The notes below the pieces were generated by a model that made no database searches, was not told where the DNA came from, and worked only from the letters and a program-made list of their open reading frames with translations. A stretch of 64,000 nucleotides of DNA. Origin: Zasmidium citrigriseum (taxonomy: Eukaryota; Ascomycota; Dothideomycetes; Mycosphaerellales; Mycosphaerellaceae). Position numbers and translations under genes: made by a program. The stretch lies in NCBI GenBank assembly GCA_002786025.1, contig NHNW01000015.1, forward strand, positions 124,001 through 188,000. Direction: 5' to 3'. Positions 22,728 through 33,810 of this stretch are shown one piece after another. Positions within the stretch are counted from its first letter, which is position 1. The number at the start of each line of letters is the position of its first letter.

Positions 22728-24477
22728 ATGTCGAAGAAAGGCTCTCCAGAATACAGCTGCCATGTGTATCATGCGGTGCACATCCTGATCTCCGACGTCG
22801 ATGCAACCAAAATGCACGCCGAGCATCCAGACTACAAGTACAATGGCAAGAACCGACGACTGAGAGCATTAGAGCTATTGGCCCAACAATACCAACTCCA
22901 GAGCCGATCAAACTCAAGATACGGCCCACCAACGCAATTGACGGGACCCAAGCTGAATGAGTGCGTGAAGGGTAAGCTGGGGCCACGAACGAATTTCGTC
23001 CAGTTTTGGACGATGGGATCTTCCCATATAAAGAAAAATCACCTCGAAGAAGTAGAAGAAATGAGTCAATACGCCCAAGAACACTTCAAGATGATGGCTT
23101 ATGGGTCTGTACCGAGCGTATGGGATATCAATGAGGTTGACAAGGAATTGAATGAGTTGGGTATTTCTGGATCCACGCTTGATCAAATATCTGTGGACGG
23201 CGATGAATACTCGATCCGCTCCACGCCTGCTCCTGAAGACGAGGAACTTACTCCGGAAATGCCAAAGGTGAAGTTGTCGCTGAAGCGACTGCACAATGAC
23301 TCGGCCTCCAATGTTAGTCCTCCTATCACCAAGGCGAAGCAGGCCAAGGAAGAGCCGTCTTCACGAAAGAAGCCCAAGCGAGGTCACCGAAGTGTGTCCA
23401 GTGGCAGCGAGGAACAACCACTCGATCTGCGGTCCGTTTCAGGACCCGATATTCAGAGCACGAGCGCCAATGCTTCAAAGGAGGACTTTGACATGGGCGA
23501 GACCACGAAGCTGATGGATATGCTGCCGGGAAAGATCAGTGATCTGGTGACGGAAATCTTCAAACATTTCGGTCTTCCGTCGAACCTCACCGTGGTGTTC
23601 GATACAGAAGTGTCCTCAGCCCGGACACAAGAGGTACATCAAGCATGTTGGGGCTCACAGTGGCGTACGTCTGTCAAAGCGAATTGCAAGCTACTCTTTG
23701 CATTGGACGCAATCCGATCTTTTGTGTCGGCCTATCTCTACCTCCAAGTCTTCCAATCGGATGGTTCCATGTGGACAGAAATCGTCGACTCTATGGATGG
23801 CAAATGGCTTTCTTACTTTTGGAAGTGTGCACTCAAGCCAGCTCTTCGGAGCAAAGGTTGGTCAACCGCGCTCCCCCTTGTCTCAATCTGTGGATATTCA
23901 CAAGATCACAGGTCGAAGCGTCAGCGGCGAATTCGCCATGATGGTCCTCAAGCGCGATGTTGCTCAATTGGAGGACTATAATCAACTCTTCACGGACCAT
24001 TTGCCCTTTTATGTTTGCAATCGAGAGGAAACGCGTCGAGCAGCCACCAAAGCGATCTCAAAAGACTTATGCGACACTCTCGAGCCCCTGGTCAGCCAAC
24101 TCAACAGGGTCGCCGAGGCCTGCGATCAGTTCGAGGTCCGCACGGATTGGAAAGAAAAGCTATCAGGAGCATTGGACAGCCTTGTCGATTACGCCCTTCA
24201 GATCAAGCTGAGGATAGCTCCCACCGAAGAACGCAGGTTCCAATTCATCTGGACCGAACACGGCAGTCCCGTCGATCGCGATCTCATGGAAGCCAAAGCT
24301 CCCAATGATCTCAACGTGCCGATCGTGGTCTTGATCACATTGGTCCCAGGGCTTGCCTTCAAGCAACACGGTCAAGACAAGTGGGAGACGCTGTTTGCAG
24401 CAGAGATTCTTGAGCAAGTGGTCGATGCCAATTCAAACCAGCGCCAGCTACCTGAGACTGTGAATCTGGACTCGTAG
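22728..24477 (+). CDS. Unrecognised protein of 564 residues
   Basis: Two exons (22728-23856, 23912-24477) join in phase through a GTTGGT...CACAG intron (KG|RSVSGEF). The ATG at 22728 has a good context (taccATG) and begins MSKKGSPEYSCHVYHAVHIL; an open extension upstream to 22560 is less likely coding. The N-terminal part (1-140) looks globular. The middle (150-270) is charged and Ser-rich with basic clusters (RKKPKRGHR) that could be a nuclear localisation signal. The C-terminal 280 residues look globular and alpha-helical. No domain is recognised and no signal peptide or membrane segment is seen. Probably a lineage-restricted ascomycete protein. Confidence 0.75.
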
Positions 24478-24834
24478 TCTCAGTCACCGTTTCGCCGAGC
24501 GTCAGGCATATGGGAACCCAGCAGAATCCGACAGCATCGTATCAATCGACTGCTTTTCGCGAGTGCTTGAGACAATATCGACTGCGAGATGTCCCACAAA
24601 ACAAGTACGTCACGGTAATATATTGCCATGCTTGGGTGTTCACGGAAGCAAGGCGAGCACATTGTCGGCTGAAGAGGCAGGTCGAAGCATGAGATATTTC
24701 CCTTTGTTTGGATGAATCCACTTTCAGCAGCTGACATGTTCATCCGCCATGCGCGAGTAAGAGCTTTGCAATTGAGCATCTTTATTCATATCTAGATATC
24801 ATGTCAGCGATCTTACCGTACCTCACGCAACGAT
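24478..24834. other. Convergent intergenic gap
   Basis: 357 bp between convergent 3' ends; no gene or strong signal seen. Confidence 0.4.
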
Positions 24835-25744
24835 TCACAACCTCGCACTCTTCCCAACTCCTCTCTCCCTCGAACCTTCAAACACAACATGCCCATACTC
24901 CGCAAATCCATCATTCCCACACCGCAGAATGTTTCCAAACTGCCTGAAATGATCCGTATGATGGTACGCATGATGCTTCTCCGTCGTCTCCCACCCAACA
25001 AACACTAGATACCCCGTCTGGAACGTCTGTTGCTGACCTTTGCCACTCAAACTCTCACTTAAAGGCCCTGGTATCGTGGCGATAGGCTCGAGGAGAGGAC
25101 CTCCTGTGCAACCAAGACAGCCATCGATGTGTCGAACGACGTGCGTCCAGAGAGGCCAGGCGTAGTGATTCCAGACCTCGGTGTTATTGTAGTAGATTGC
25201 TGTACCGGTGAAGGGAGCACCTCGAGCGAGGGATCGATCGGTTGGCGTCCAGGACTTTAGTTCGGCGTGTCTGATGGCTTTCACTTCTGCTGAGAGCTTC
25301 TTGATGATAGCGAGGAACTTGTGGTAGGCCTCTGATTTGAGGAAGGCTTGGTGTTGTGCAAGCGTTTGTCGGACTGTGCACAAATCGATCAGCAAGGGAC
25401 CGAAGAATCCCAATTTCTTGTGCAAAAATGTTGTCGTTCTTCAGCTAACATCGAAATAGGATGTTCTCACAGCCTTGCCCCATCTGATTCGTCCCTTCGT
25501 ATAGCAAAGTTCGGTAGCGTCGCCGGTAGGTGAATGCAGATCAACCGAAGATCAACTCACCGAGGTGCAACTCCACATGCTCCGGGTGCTCATGACTTCG
25601 ACCCCAATACAATCTCTCAAATCCAGGCTCTTTTTCACAAACATCCAGAGCCTCTGCCCAGAGGCCGTTGTCGGCCAGCTTCGCATCGGGGTTTCGTGAG
25701 AATCCGAGATGGATAATCTGTGTAACCGGAGTACTGGTTTTCAT
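24835..25744 (-). CDS. Dimeric alpha-beta barrel (ABM/EthD-like) protein
   Basis: Exons 25744-25561 and 25373-24835 join in phase across a 187 bp GTGAGT...CACAG intron, giving 240 residues. The first half carries WAEALDVCEKEPGFERLYWG and then QAFLKSEAYHKFLAIIKKL. The second half has YLVFVGWETTEKHHAYHHTD. This repeated helix-strand layout is that of antibiotic-biosynthesis-monooxygenase-like dimeric alpha-beta barrels, here two barrel halves in one chain. Such proteins include quinone-forming monooxygenases, heme-degrading enzymes and many of unknown substrate. No signal peptide. It is divergent from homogentisate dioxygenase, 458 bp away, which makes an aromatic or quinone substrate attractive but unproven. 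The long intron could conceal a small exon. Confidence 0.68.
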
Positions 25745-26202
25745 GATTTCGCCGATGTCTTGTCACCGAGAAAATACCCAGGATGCTCGTGAGATTGGAT
25801 GTTGTGAAGAGGAAAATAGGGTTGTTTATAGGATCAGAAGAACCGAGCTCGCCGCTGGATCCTGGCTTTGAGAGGGGTTCGTGGACTTCAGGTCGGTACT
25901 TCACGGCTGAGCATGCACCCGAGGGGTTGTTGTGCCCAGACTCTCAGTCGTAACTGGGAACGATGGGCTCGTGTGGTCATAGTCCGTTGCAGCAAAAGCG
26001 GAGAGCGTGACGTTGGCTGACTTGTCACATTTCCAGAAGGGAGTAGCTGAGGGAGTGTCAGTAGAGTATATAGGGCACTGAAAATGCCCCACCGAAACTC
26101 TAATCCAACCTGCGATCGACCTTGATGATAGTCTCAGCAGCTTCTAATAGAACACACTTCGCCAGGATCTTCCTTGTCTTCGACTTTACCTTTTCAAGAG
26201 AC
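25745..26202. promoter_or_regulatory. Divergent promoter of ABM-like gene and homogentisate dioxygenase
   Basis: 458 bp separate the two ATGs. A TATATA box at 26067-26072 on the plus strand sits 131 bp upstream of the dioxygenase start, consistent with a leader of about 100 nt. No regulator binding motif could be assigned. Confidence 0.5.
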
Positions 26203-27621
26203 ATGGCACCCTTCACGGACTTCGCAGTCAAGGAGAAGTACACCTACCTTCACGGTTTTGGCAGCTATCATGAGTATACGATCCTCATTCTCAATTAGTC
26301 GAACGACCATCTGACATGAAGCAGATCAGAGGCTATTCCAGGAGCCAGTCCACTGGTGATCAACTCTCCGCAGAAGCCAGCATACGGCCTCCGTACGGAA
26401 CGAATCTCAGGCACATCATTCACGGCACCGAGAGACCAGTCGCTGCAGACATGGCTGTACCGAAAGAATCCCTCGTTGGACCACGGCAAGTTCGAGCCAG
26501 TTGGAGAGGCTCCTCCAGCTCCACGCAACATCAGTCCAGACTCGTACATGTGGCCGATGTTTCTTGGAGATGATCAAGCAGACTGGACGAAGCAGAAGCT
26601 CCTCGCTCGAAATGGAGATCCCGTGGCCAAGACTGGAACTGCGATCTGGGTGTTCAACATCGCCAAAGATATGGCCCCGCGGACGGCGTTCTCCTCGTTG
26701 GATGGCGACTGTCTCATTATTCCCCAGGCCGGCGCCCTTGATATCCAGACCGAGCTAGGCAAACTTCTCGTCCGCCAGAACGAAATCGCAGTCATCCCTC
26801 GAGGCATTCGCTACCGCATCACACTGCCAGAGGGACCAGCTCGCGGCTACATCTGCGAACTCTTCCAAGGCCACTTCAGACTACCAGACCTCGGCGCCAT
26901 AGGATCAACCGGCCTGGCCAACATCCGCGACTTCCAGATCCCGAAAGCACATTTCGAAGGCCAGCTCCATAACGACGGAATTGCCTACGCCAACGACGAA
27001 GGAGAATGGACGATCACATCCCGACTTGCCGGCCGTCTCTGGTCTTGCACTCAGTCCCACACGCCCTTCGATGTCGCAGCCTGGCACGGCACCAACTACC
27101 CATACAAGTACGACTTGGCCCGCTTTTGCGTCATGGAAAACGCCGCATTCGATGAACATGATCCCTCCTTATTCGTCGTCCTCACAGCTCCGACATACGG
27201 CGAGCCAGGCCACGGAGTCGTCGATTTCGCCATCATCCCACCAAGATGGAAGACTTCAGCAGATACTCTTTGGATCCCGTACTACCATCGCAACACGATG
27301 AGTGAATTCTTCGGCCCGATCATCAGCGCTCAAGGTCCGAAACATCCTTTGAATATGGCCAGTCAAAATAACGACTTCGCTCCATTCGGCGCCGGTCTTA
27401 ATGGTTGTTTGACTCCTCACGGGGCGTCGGAGGAAGAGTTCCAGAAAGCGTCGAGCCAGGATCTGAAGCCGCGAAAAGATATGAACGATGGCCTCTCGAT
27501 CTTCTTGCTGGAGACGCACATGCCGCTATATGTTAGTGACTGGGCCGACAAAATCGCCGTCAAGAACTTCGGAGGAAGTCAGAACGATCAAAAGCCCAAG
27601 GCGAAGGAAGCCAAGATGTAA
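26203..27621 (+). CDS. hmgA: Homogentisate 1,2-dioxygenase
   Basis: Opens the ring of homogentisate to maleylacetoacetate in tyrosine/phenylalanine catabolism; non-heme Fe(II), cytosolic. Exons 26203-26273 and 26325-27621 join in phase to 455 residues. The N-terminus MAPFTDFAVKEKYTYLHGFG and exon 2 SEAIPGASPLVINSPQKPAYG match the family. The iron ligands are all present in the cupin region: His in PYYHRNTMSEF, Glu in the same motif, and His in TPHGASEEEF. Between them is a segment (SAQGPKHPLNMASQNNDFAP) somewhat longer than in animal enzymes. The usual neighbours fumarylacetoacetase and maleylacetoacetate isomerase are not next to it here; an ABM-like gene is divergent instead. Confidence 0.95.
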
Positions 27622-28047
27622 AAATATCGACAGAAACGCCGAAGTTGAAGCGAACGGCAAAAGAAATTCCGACCCACAAAGATTTGAACAGAAACAAAAA
27701 GAATGTTGAATGAGAAATATTTGAACTCATCTTGTGCTGCTACCATGATTCGAACATGGGTTTCATCGGAGCTGGACTAACCACAACGATACGTGCTAAC
27801 CACTGCACTATAGCAGCTTTGTTTCTTGCTGATTTGATGACGACGAGGTTTTCGAATTTGTTTATGACTATTCATTAGCATGTGCGTTTCCGCGATGGGG
27901 CCTTGTGCAAACGGGGACTCACTGAAGAAGCTATGACTCTTTTCATGCCACTTCCCGTTCAAGCGAATACAGCCCGTGGTTTTTTATGCATGAGTGGATC
28001 TTGGCGCGGTTTTACATTCTCGTGGTGATTCATCAAGCCATGCTCTT
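27622..28047. other. Intergenic segment carrying tRNA-His
   Basis: Between the convergent dioxygenase and Rbg2 genes. Apart from the tRNA at 27735-27817 nothing is seen. Confidence 0.5.
27735..27817 (-). tRNA. tRNA-His (anticodon GTG) with 11-nt intron
   Basis: Read on the minus strand, the acceptor stem GCTGCTA pairs with TAGCAGC and is followed by discriminator A. The D arm is GTGC-loop-GCAC with GTGGTTA in the loop. The anticodon stem TATCG/CGATG has one T-G pair. The T arm CCATG-TTCGAAT-CATGG is perfect. The anticodon loop begins TTGTGG, giving GTG (His). An 11-nt insertion immediately 3' of position 37 has the canonical place and size of a tRNA intron; removal leaves 72 nt. As for other His tRNAs, the extra 5' G is expected to be added after transcription. 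Confidence 0.93.
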
Positions 28048-29485
28048 CTATTTGGTCGCAGCAGATAGACCGCTCTTGGTACCGACAATGGACACGACGT
28101 CCTCGTCCGCCACTATGTGAGATAGACCGACCCTCTGTGGAATGTGTCGTGCGCTCGCTCCCCAGACTAGTGCATACTTGAAGCTCTCCTTCAGCGTCCT
28201 GTGGATGTGATCACACACGTCCTCGATACTGCTGTTGTTGCGAACGATGAGGGCCTCGCTGAAGTCAGGCTCGATGCCTTTCCGCTTCGTGTAAATCCGC
28301 ATGAGCCGCAACTCTTCCCAGCACCGGTCCACCACGTCTTGAATACCAAGGTCAAGCTCACAACTCATGACCACGGTATTGGGCTCTCGTGCAAGCTTGT
28401 CGAGGAAATCCAGACTAACACTGTCGATTTTGTTGTAGACATAGAGGCATTTGATGTAGGTACGGTGATTCTTCATGATGACGTCGATGAACTGGTCGAC
28501 GGTGGCTGCAGGCTGTCAGTATGATCACTTACATTCAGAAGGCCGTACTAACCATTCTCATCACGGACGAGGACTTCGCAGTTGAGGATCCGGTAATCTC
28601 GGAGGATGTTGTAGAGCATTTTCTCGTCCAGGTTCTTCGGCGGGGACTGGAAGGTGATCTTCATGCCACCAGCCTTCTTCTCCTTGAGGTAGATGTTCGG
28701 TGGCTCTTGGTTCAGTCGAATGCCCACAGCCTCCAATTCGGTCTCTAGTAGTGCTCGCTGCTCTGCTCGCTTCGTGGCGTCCAGAACCATGAGAATCATA
28801 TCGCTTGTCTAGTGACACATCAGCATCTCACCTGATGCATGGATCCCAAGTCTTCTGCTTACCTTTGCCGCTGAGATGACCTGCCGTCCACGGCCCTTGC
28901 CCTCTGCAGCGCCTTCAATGATACCAGGCAAATCCAGCACTTGGATTTCGGCACCTCCATATTCTAGCACTCCAGGAATCGCAGTGAGGGTGGTGAAAGA
29001 GTATGCAGCAACCTCGGACTTCGTCTTGGTGACTTTCGAAAGAAACGTGGATTTTCCGACGGAAGGGAATCCGACTAGTGATATTCGAGCATCGCCGGAT
29101 TTCGAGACATCGAAGCCTGCGCCACCAGCTCCGCCAGCACCCGGTCCAGGTTCGAGGAGTTGTGCGCGAAGACGGGCAAGCTTTCTGAAGGTCCAATGAG
29201 CAAAGGATGGAAACCCATATCTGTGGTGCGTCTTCTTACCCCTTAAGTAGACCAAGATGGTATTCTGATAACGCTCAGCAAGTTTCGTCCCTGATCCCGG
29301 TGAGTAACATACCAGTGGCCTTATTCTCTTCGAACAGTTAGCATCGAAACTTTCCAACAGATTAGGGCTTCAGTACTCTGCGTCCTCCTCATCTCATCCT
29401 CGATCCTACCAACACATCAGAACCATGGCCAACCCCGCGCTCCGAAATTCTCTTACTCCTTGATCTTGTCCGTGATGTTGACCAT
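28048..29485 (-). CDS. rbg2: Developmentally regulated GTP-binding protein, DRG2/Rbg2 type
   Basis: A translation-associated Obg-family GTPase; the yeast homologue Rbg2 pairs with Gir2. Seven exons join in phase: 29485-29457, 29405-29377, 29327-29313, 29264-29240, 29184-28863, 28808-28553, 28505-28048, giving 377 residues. The third exon is only 15 nt. The product starts [19 protein letters not shown], then [20 protein letters not shown], the P-loop [11 protein letters not shown], switch [27 protein letters not shown] (G4) and a C-terminal TGS domain ([17 protein letters not shown]). The YVYNKID and [12 protein letters not shown] segments fit DRG2 rather than DRG1. The small 5' exons are supported by exact phase and conserved residues at each joint. 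Confidence 0.93.
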
Positions 29486-29828
29486 CTTGGCTGTGAGTGC
29501 TCTCCTGCGGGAGAGCTTCCGGAATAGCTAGATGGAGTCGGTCGATCGTGTATGCTGAATGTAAGTGGACAAAGAGGCAAGCTTGGTGGTGGAGGTGCTG
29601 TCGAGGCGAAATGTTAGCCGCGCTCGAAATCCGAGACCGAGATCTAGCGTCATCTTGCCGAAACCTTAAAAAGACACGGGACGCCAACATCACGTCACCA
29701 TTTGACTGAGAAAGAGCAGTCGACTGTGGCAAGGACATGCTCTTGCCAAAACAACAAGACCATGATAATACGAAAATCTCAAAGTCCTCTCACCTTACCC
29801 TGGCGATAGCACGATATCCCGCCTGAGG
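29486..29828. promoter_or_regulatory. Divergent promoter of rbg2 and acyltransferase gene
   Basis: 343 bp between divergent ATGs. No specific motif is assigned. Confidence 0.4.
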
Positions 29829-31421
29829 ATGCTCCCTTCCGGACTCAAGACCGCTCGCGAGGTCAAGCAGCACTATGATCAGGTTTACGAGCAACACATG
29901 GCCTCAGGGGAATACCACCCCTTCCTGTACCCATGGGCGACGGTAGGATTCGGCATAATCCTAGTATACCTCCTGATCGATCATCGACGTTCTCCGACCC
30001 TTCGATCACTGAGGATCCCGCTGTATGGCTTTCTTTGTGCCTTCTCGGCATGGTGCATCTTGACGAACAAGGCACGAAGTTCCGCGGCAGCATATGGCGT
30101 TGGTCTGATATCGGCATGGGGAACGCTATGGACTGGAGCCATCATGTTCTTTAACGACTGTCAGACAGACTTCAAACGGATCGAGCGGGCTGATCAAGGG
30201 GCGAAGCTCGGCAAGGAAGGCATATCTAACGGTTCCACATCGAATGGCTCTATCCAGATATTGGGCCAATACTCCATGCAACAACTTCAGAAAGCAGACA
30301 AAGTCGCCACGCAACCATCATGGCAGCGGACGGGCCCCCTGTTCTGGCAAGAATACCCAACCCGCCCCTTCATCGAACGCCTCGACTGGGTTCTCGACGC
30401 CTTCTGCGCCTTTCGAGGAACAGGCTGGAACTTTGAACTCCACGGCATGCCACCCTTACCACCCTCAGTGACCACCTCCCTCTCCTCCATTATTGAACAG
30501 AAACCATCAGACCCAAAAATCATCACCAGCCGCACCGGCCTCCGCCGCTTCACCAATCGCCCGGCCCTCTTGAAAGACACCGCGCTTCACCTAACCCTCG
30601 GCTTCATCGCCCTTGATCTGATAAAATTAACCATGCACCACGACCCTTACTTCTGGGGTTATACTTCCGCCGGCGCACCAGCCTGGTTCCCCTCCACCTC
30701 GCCAATCCTTCTAAAAGCCTACCGGCTCCTCCTCTCCCTTCTCGGGATCCAAATCGCGCTCATGGAAATCTTCCGCCTTGGACCCCTGTTCTTCACCTCA
30801 CTCCCCATAGGTCTTCGGTCAGAAGCGTGGATGAATCCACCTGACTTCTACGGATCCTACACCGCAGTTCTGGACAAAGGCCTCGCGGGGTGGTGGGGAA
30901 GTTGGTGGCATCAAACCTTCCGATTCGCATTCGAAGCCCCTGCTACGCGCCTCCTGGAATACCTCGCGATCGACAAGACATCGCAAACCGGCAGGATCAT
31001 CTCCCTCTTCGTGGCCTTCACCCTCTCTGGCTGTCTACACGCCTGTGGAAGTTATACTCAGCTCGGAGACACCAGACCGATCATGGGTCCTTTTCGTTTC
31101 TTCATCCTGCAAGCCATCGGGATTGTGCTCCAGACCTCCGCAACACAGCGGCTCAAGAAAACCGGCATCATAGACAAGACACCCAAAGTCATACGACAGC
31201 TCTGCAACTTTCTGTTCGTGAACACCTGGATGTACTTCACCGCACCACTCCTGGTCGACGACTTCGCTCAAGGCGGAGTCTGGCTGTACGAGCCGCTAGC
31301 GATAAGTCCCTTGCGATTGTTGGGCTTCGGAGCCAAAGACGACAACGGGTATGATCTCTGGTACGGCCTCATATTCTGGCGACAAGGGAAGCACTGGTGG
31401 GACACAGGCATAGCATTCTAG
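29829..31421 (+). CDS. Wax-synthase-domain membrane O-acyltransferase
   Basis: Single exon of 530 residues. Several hydrophobic segments are visible: VGFGIILVYLLI and YGFLCAFSAWCIL near the N-terminus, then LTLGFIALDLI, LLLSLLGIQIALMEI, SLFVAFTLSGCLHACG and FFILQAIGIVL. The motif GSWWHQTFRFAFEAP corresponds to the Trp-His-Gln-x-Phe-Arg signature of the MBOAT_2/wax-synthase domain, and the later SGCLHACG supplies the second conserved His. Fungal members often tailor secondary metabolites by acylation or remain uncharacterised; no biosynthetic gene is adjacent here. Likely in the endoplasmic reticulum membrane. Substrate unknown. Confidence 0.85.
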   Translation: MLPSGLKTAREVKQHYDQVYEQHMASGEYHPFLYPWATVGFGIILVYLLIDHRRSPTLRSLRIPLYGFLCAFSAWCILTNKARSSAAAYGVGLISAWGTLWTGAIMFFNDCQTDFKRIERADQGAKLGKEGISNGSTSNGSIQILGQYSMQQLQKADKVATQPSWQRTGPLFWQEYPTRPFIERLDWVLDAFCAFRGTGWNFELHGMPPLPPSVTTSLSSIIEQKPSDPKIITSRTGLRRFTNRPALLKDTALHLTLGFIALDLIKLTMHHDPYFWGYTSAGAPAWFPSTSPILLKAYRLLLSLLGIQIALMEIFRLGPLFFTSLPIGLRSEAWMNPPDFYGSYTAVLDKGLAGWWGSWWHQTFRFAFEAPATRLLEYLAIDKTSQTGRIISLFVAFTLSGCLHACGSYTQLGDTRPIMGPFRFFILQAIGIVLQTSATQRLKKTGIIDKTPKVIRQLCNFLFVNTWMYFTAPLLVDDFAQGGVWLYEPLAISPLRLLGFGAKDDNGYDLWYGLIFWRQGKHWWDTGIAF

Positions 31422-31682
31422 CACGCATAAGCATATATCTTTGCATGAAAAGAACAGCACTCTGAAACTCAGAAAGTTTCGATACGCATATCATATAATT
31501 TTCTTTTGATTTCTTTTTCCCTCGATTCATCCAAGGGTTCTGCGAAGAATATGGGCACTCCAACCTCGCAACTCCCACGTCTTTGTCAAGACCTTTCTCC
31601 CTTGCTGGTGTGCAGCCATACCACCGCTCTAGTCGTCCAAAGAGATCACCGGAACGCCTTGCTGCAGATACCTCGTTTGCCA

Positions 31683-33810
31683 CTAGACGCCAGAATATGG
31701 AACATAGCGCCAGATTCTCGCCTTCATGTCTCCAGAGCCAGTGGCGAAGAGGCCGCCAACGGGCGATGGTGCAACGGAAATGACTGTAGACAGAATATCA
31801 GCATCACATAATACACAATTAAAAGTTTTTGTGAACTTACCGCTGTTCTTGTGACCCTGCAGCATGAGCTGAGCCGCGCCAGTCTCTGGATCCCAGAATT
31901 GCACACCCCTGTCCTTGGAGCCAGACATGACCCAAGCGCCATCTGGAGTAAGAGCCACACTGAGGACAAAGTCCTTGTGGCCTTCGAACGTGCGGATGCA
32001 CTCGCCGTTCTTCGGATGTGGGTTTTGGGCTCCTTGCATGTACGGAGCGCGTGGGTTGAGTCTCCACATTCTGATGGTCTTGTCGAGAGAACCAGACACG
32101 AGGTGCTCTCCTGTCGGGCTGAAGGCGACAGAGTAGACGCTATCCTTGTGGCCTTGCTCGCCTTCAGTGCGCTCGACGAGCACGCCGCTCTGGGTGTCCC
32201 AGATGCGAACACTCTTGTCCAATGAACCGGCGGCGACGAAGCGGCCATTTGGCGACATGGCGACGGTGGTAACGCCATCCTCGATGGACAGTGTGAGGAC
32301 GTTCTGGTTGTCTTGAAGGTCCCAGAGACGGATTGTCCTATCGCCCGACCCAGATGCAATGAATCTGCCATCAGACGCAAAGTCCAGGGAGTAGATATCC
32401 TGGTCGTGACCAGAGAACTGAGTACGGATCTGCTTCTGGGCGATGTCCCACACTCTAATGATCTTGTCCTCCGCACCAGTTGCGAGGTATCTGCCGTCAG
32501 GGCTGAAGCAGACACTTCGGATGTAGAGGTCGCCCTCGCTGTTGTTGCCGTTGTCCTGCAAATGGCAGACCTGCTTGCCGGTGTTCACGTCGAAGATCTG
32601 GGCAGATCGGTTGCATCCAGTAGCGACGAAACGCCCGTCGTGGCTGAATCGGACGCAGCACACAACACTCTGGTGAGGAAGGTTGTGGACGAGGTCAACG
32701 TCCAGTCTTCGGTGGACCTTAGGGTTGAAGACGGCGTGCCAGTCCTCGCCTTGACGCTTCAAGTGTGGTGGAAGCTTGTCTGGGTCGTACTCTGAGAGTT
32801 GGTTGCCAATGGCGTCCAAATCCGCGTGAGAATAGCGGAAGTCGGCAGCGATCTGCGCATTCGGGTTGGCAGGCGGCGGCGTGGGTCTCGCAACCTGAGG
32901 ACTACCCGGATATGCGTTCGCCGGGTTCTGCTGTGGTGTCGCTGGACCGCGAAGAGGGCCAGGTGGTCCGCCAACGCGAGGCTTGCCCGCACCAGGAGAT
33001 GCGGTAGGCTGTGGCGGTTGGCCTGGTCCATATCCATTCATGCCCGCGGGCGGCTGCTGACCGTACGCTGCGAAGGGATTATGGGGAGGACCTGGTGGTG
33101 GGTTCAGGCCTGGAGGTCCGCCACCAGGTCCCATATGGCCAGGCATCCCCGGCTGGCCTTGCTGATCTTGAGGAGGAGGGGGCGCAAGACCAGGACCGCC
33201 TGCACCGCCTGTCATGATGCCTTGGAAGAGGTTAGCTGGACCGTGGCCAATGGCCGGCGGCGGCGGCTGTGTCCCAGCAGCATGAGGACCTTGAGACGGA
33301 CCGCCTCGTTGCTCGAGCTCGTGACGAAGACGCGCGATTTCTTCTTCGTATCTGAGAGAGGTCAGCTCTCCGAAAGGAGGGGCAGATGTTTTGAGACGAA
33401 CTTGTTCTTCATGGCTACGTGAGTCGTTTCGAGCTGATAGATCTTAGTCCTGACGAGCTCCATTTCTTGGATCTGAGCGTGCACTATGCGCCGAAGGTAG
33501 TTAGTATCGTATTGCTGCGGCATATTGATTCTGATCATGTTTGCGGTGGGAGTATTTGAAAGTTGAGGTTGTCTTTATAATTCGTCTTGCGCATTGAAAG
33601 AACAGCCAAACTCAATGCCTCCGCATTTCCCATTCCCTTGTCTCCTCCCGCAACACAAGACTAGAACGACTCACATTGATGCTCGTGCTCAGTCGAACGA
33701 CCCGCTTGCTGCTCGAACTCAGCGCGCACCTGCTGGAGCAGCTCGTTCAAACGGTCGGCGGGCTGTTGGGGCCCTGGGCCGGGGCCCATGCCGCGATGCG
33801 CGTTGTACAT
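31683..33810 (-). CDS. rcoA: General transcriptional corepressor Tup1/RcoA
   Basis: With Cyc8/SsnF, Tup1 mediates global repression in the nucleus. Four exons (33810-33675, 33483-33402, 33351-31841, 31783-31683) join in phase to 609 residues. The N-terminal helix bundle for tetramerisation (LNELLQQVRAEFEQQ, AQIQEMELVRTKIYQLET) is split over three exons, followed by a Pro/Gly-rich linker and seven WD repeats from about residue 290, for example ATGCNRSAQIFDV, LATGAEDKIIRVWDI, IASGSGDRTIRLWDL, VMSGSKDRGVQFWDP, ATGSGDMKARIWRY. The last intron (31840-31784, 57 bp) is in frame without a stop; splicing gives the conserved KNSVISVAPSP join. A 2.4 kb gene-free region lies upstream. Confidence 0.95.
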
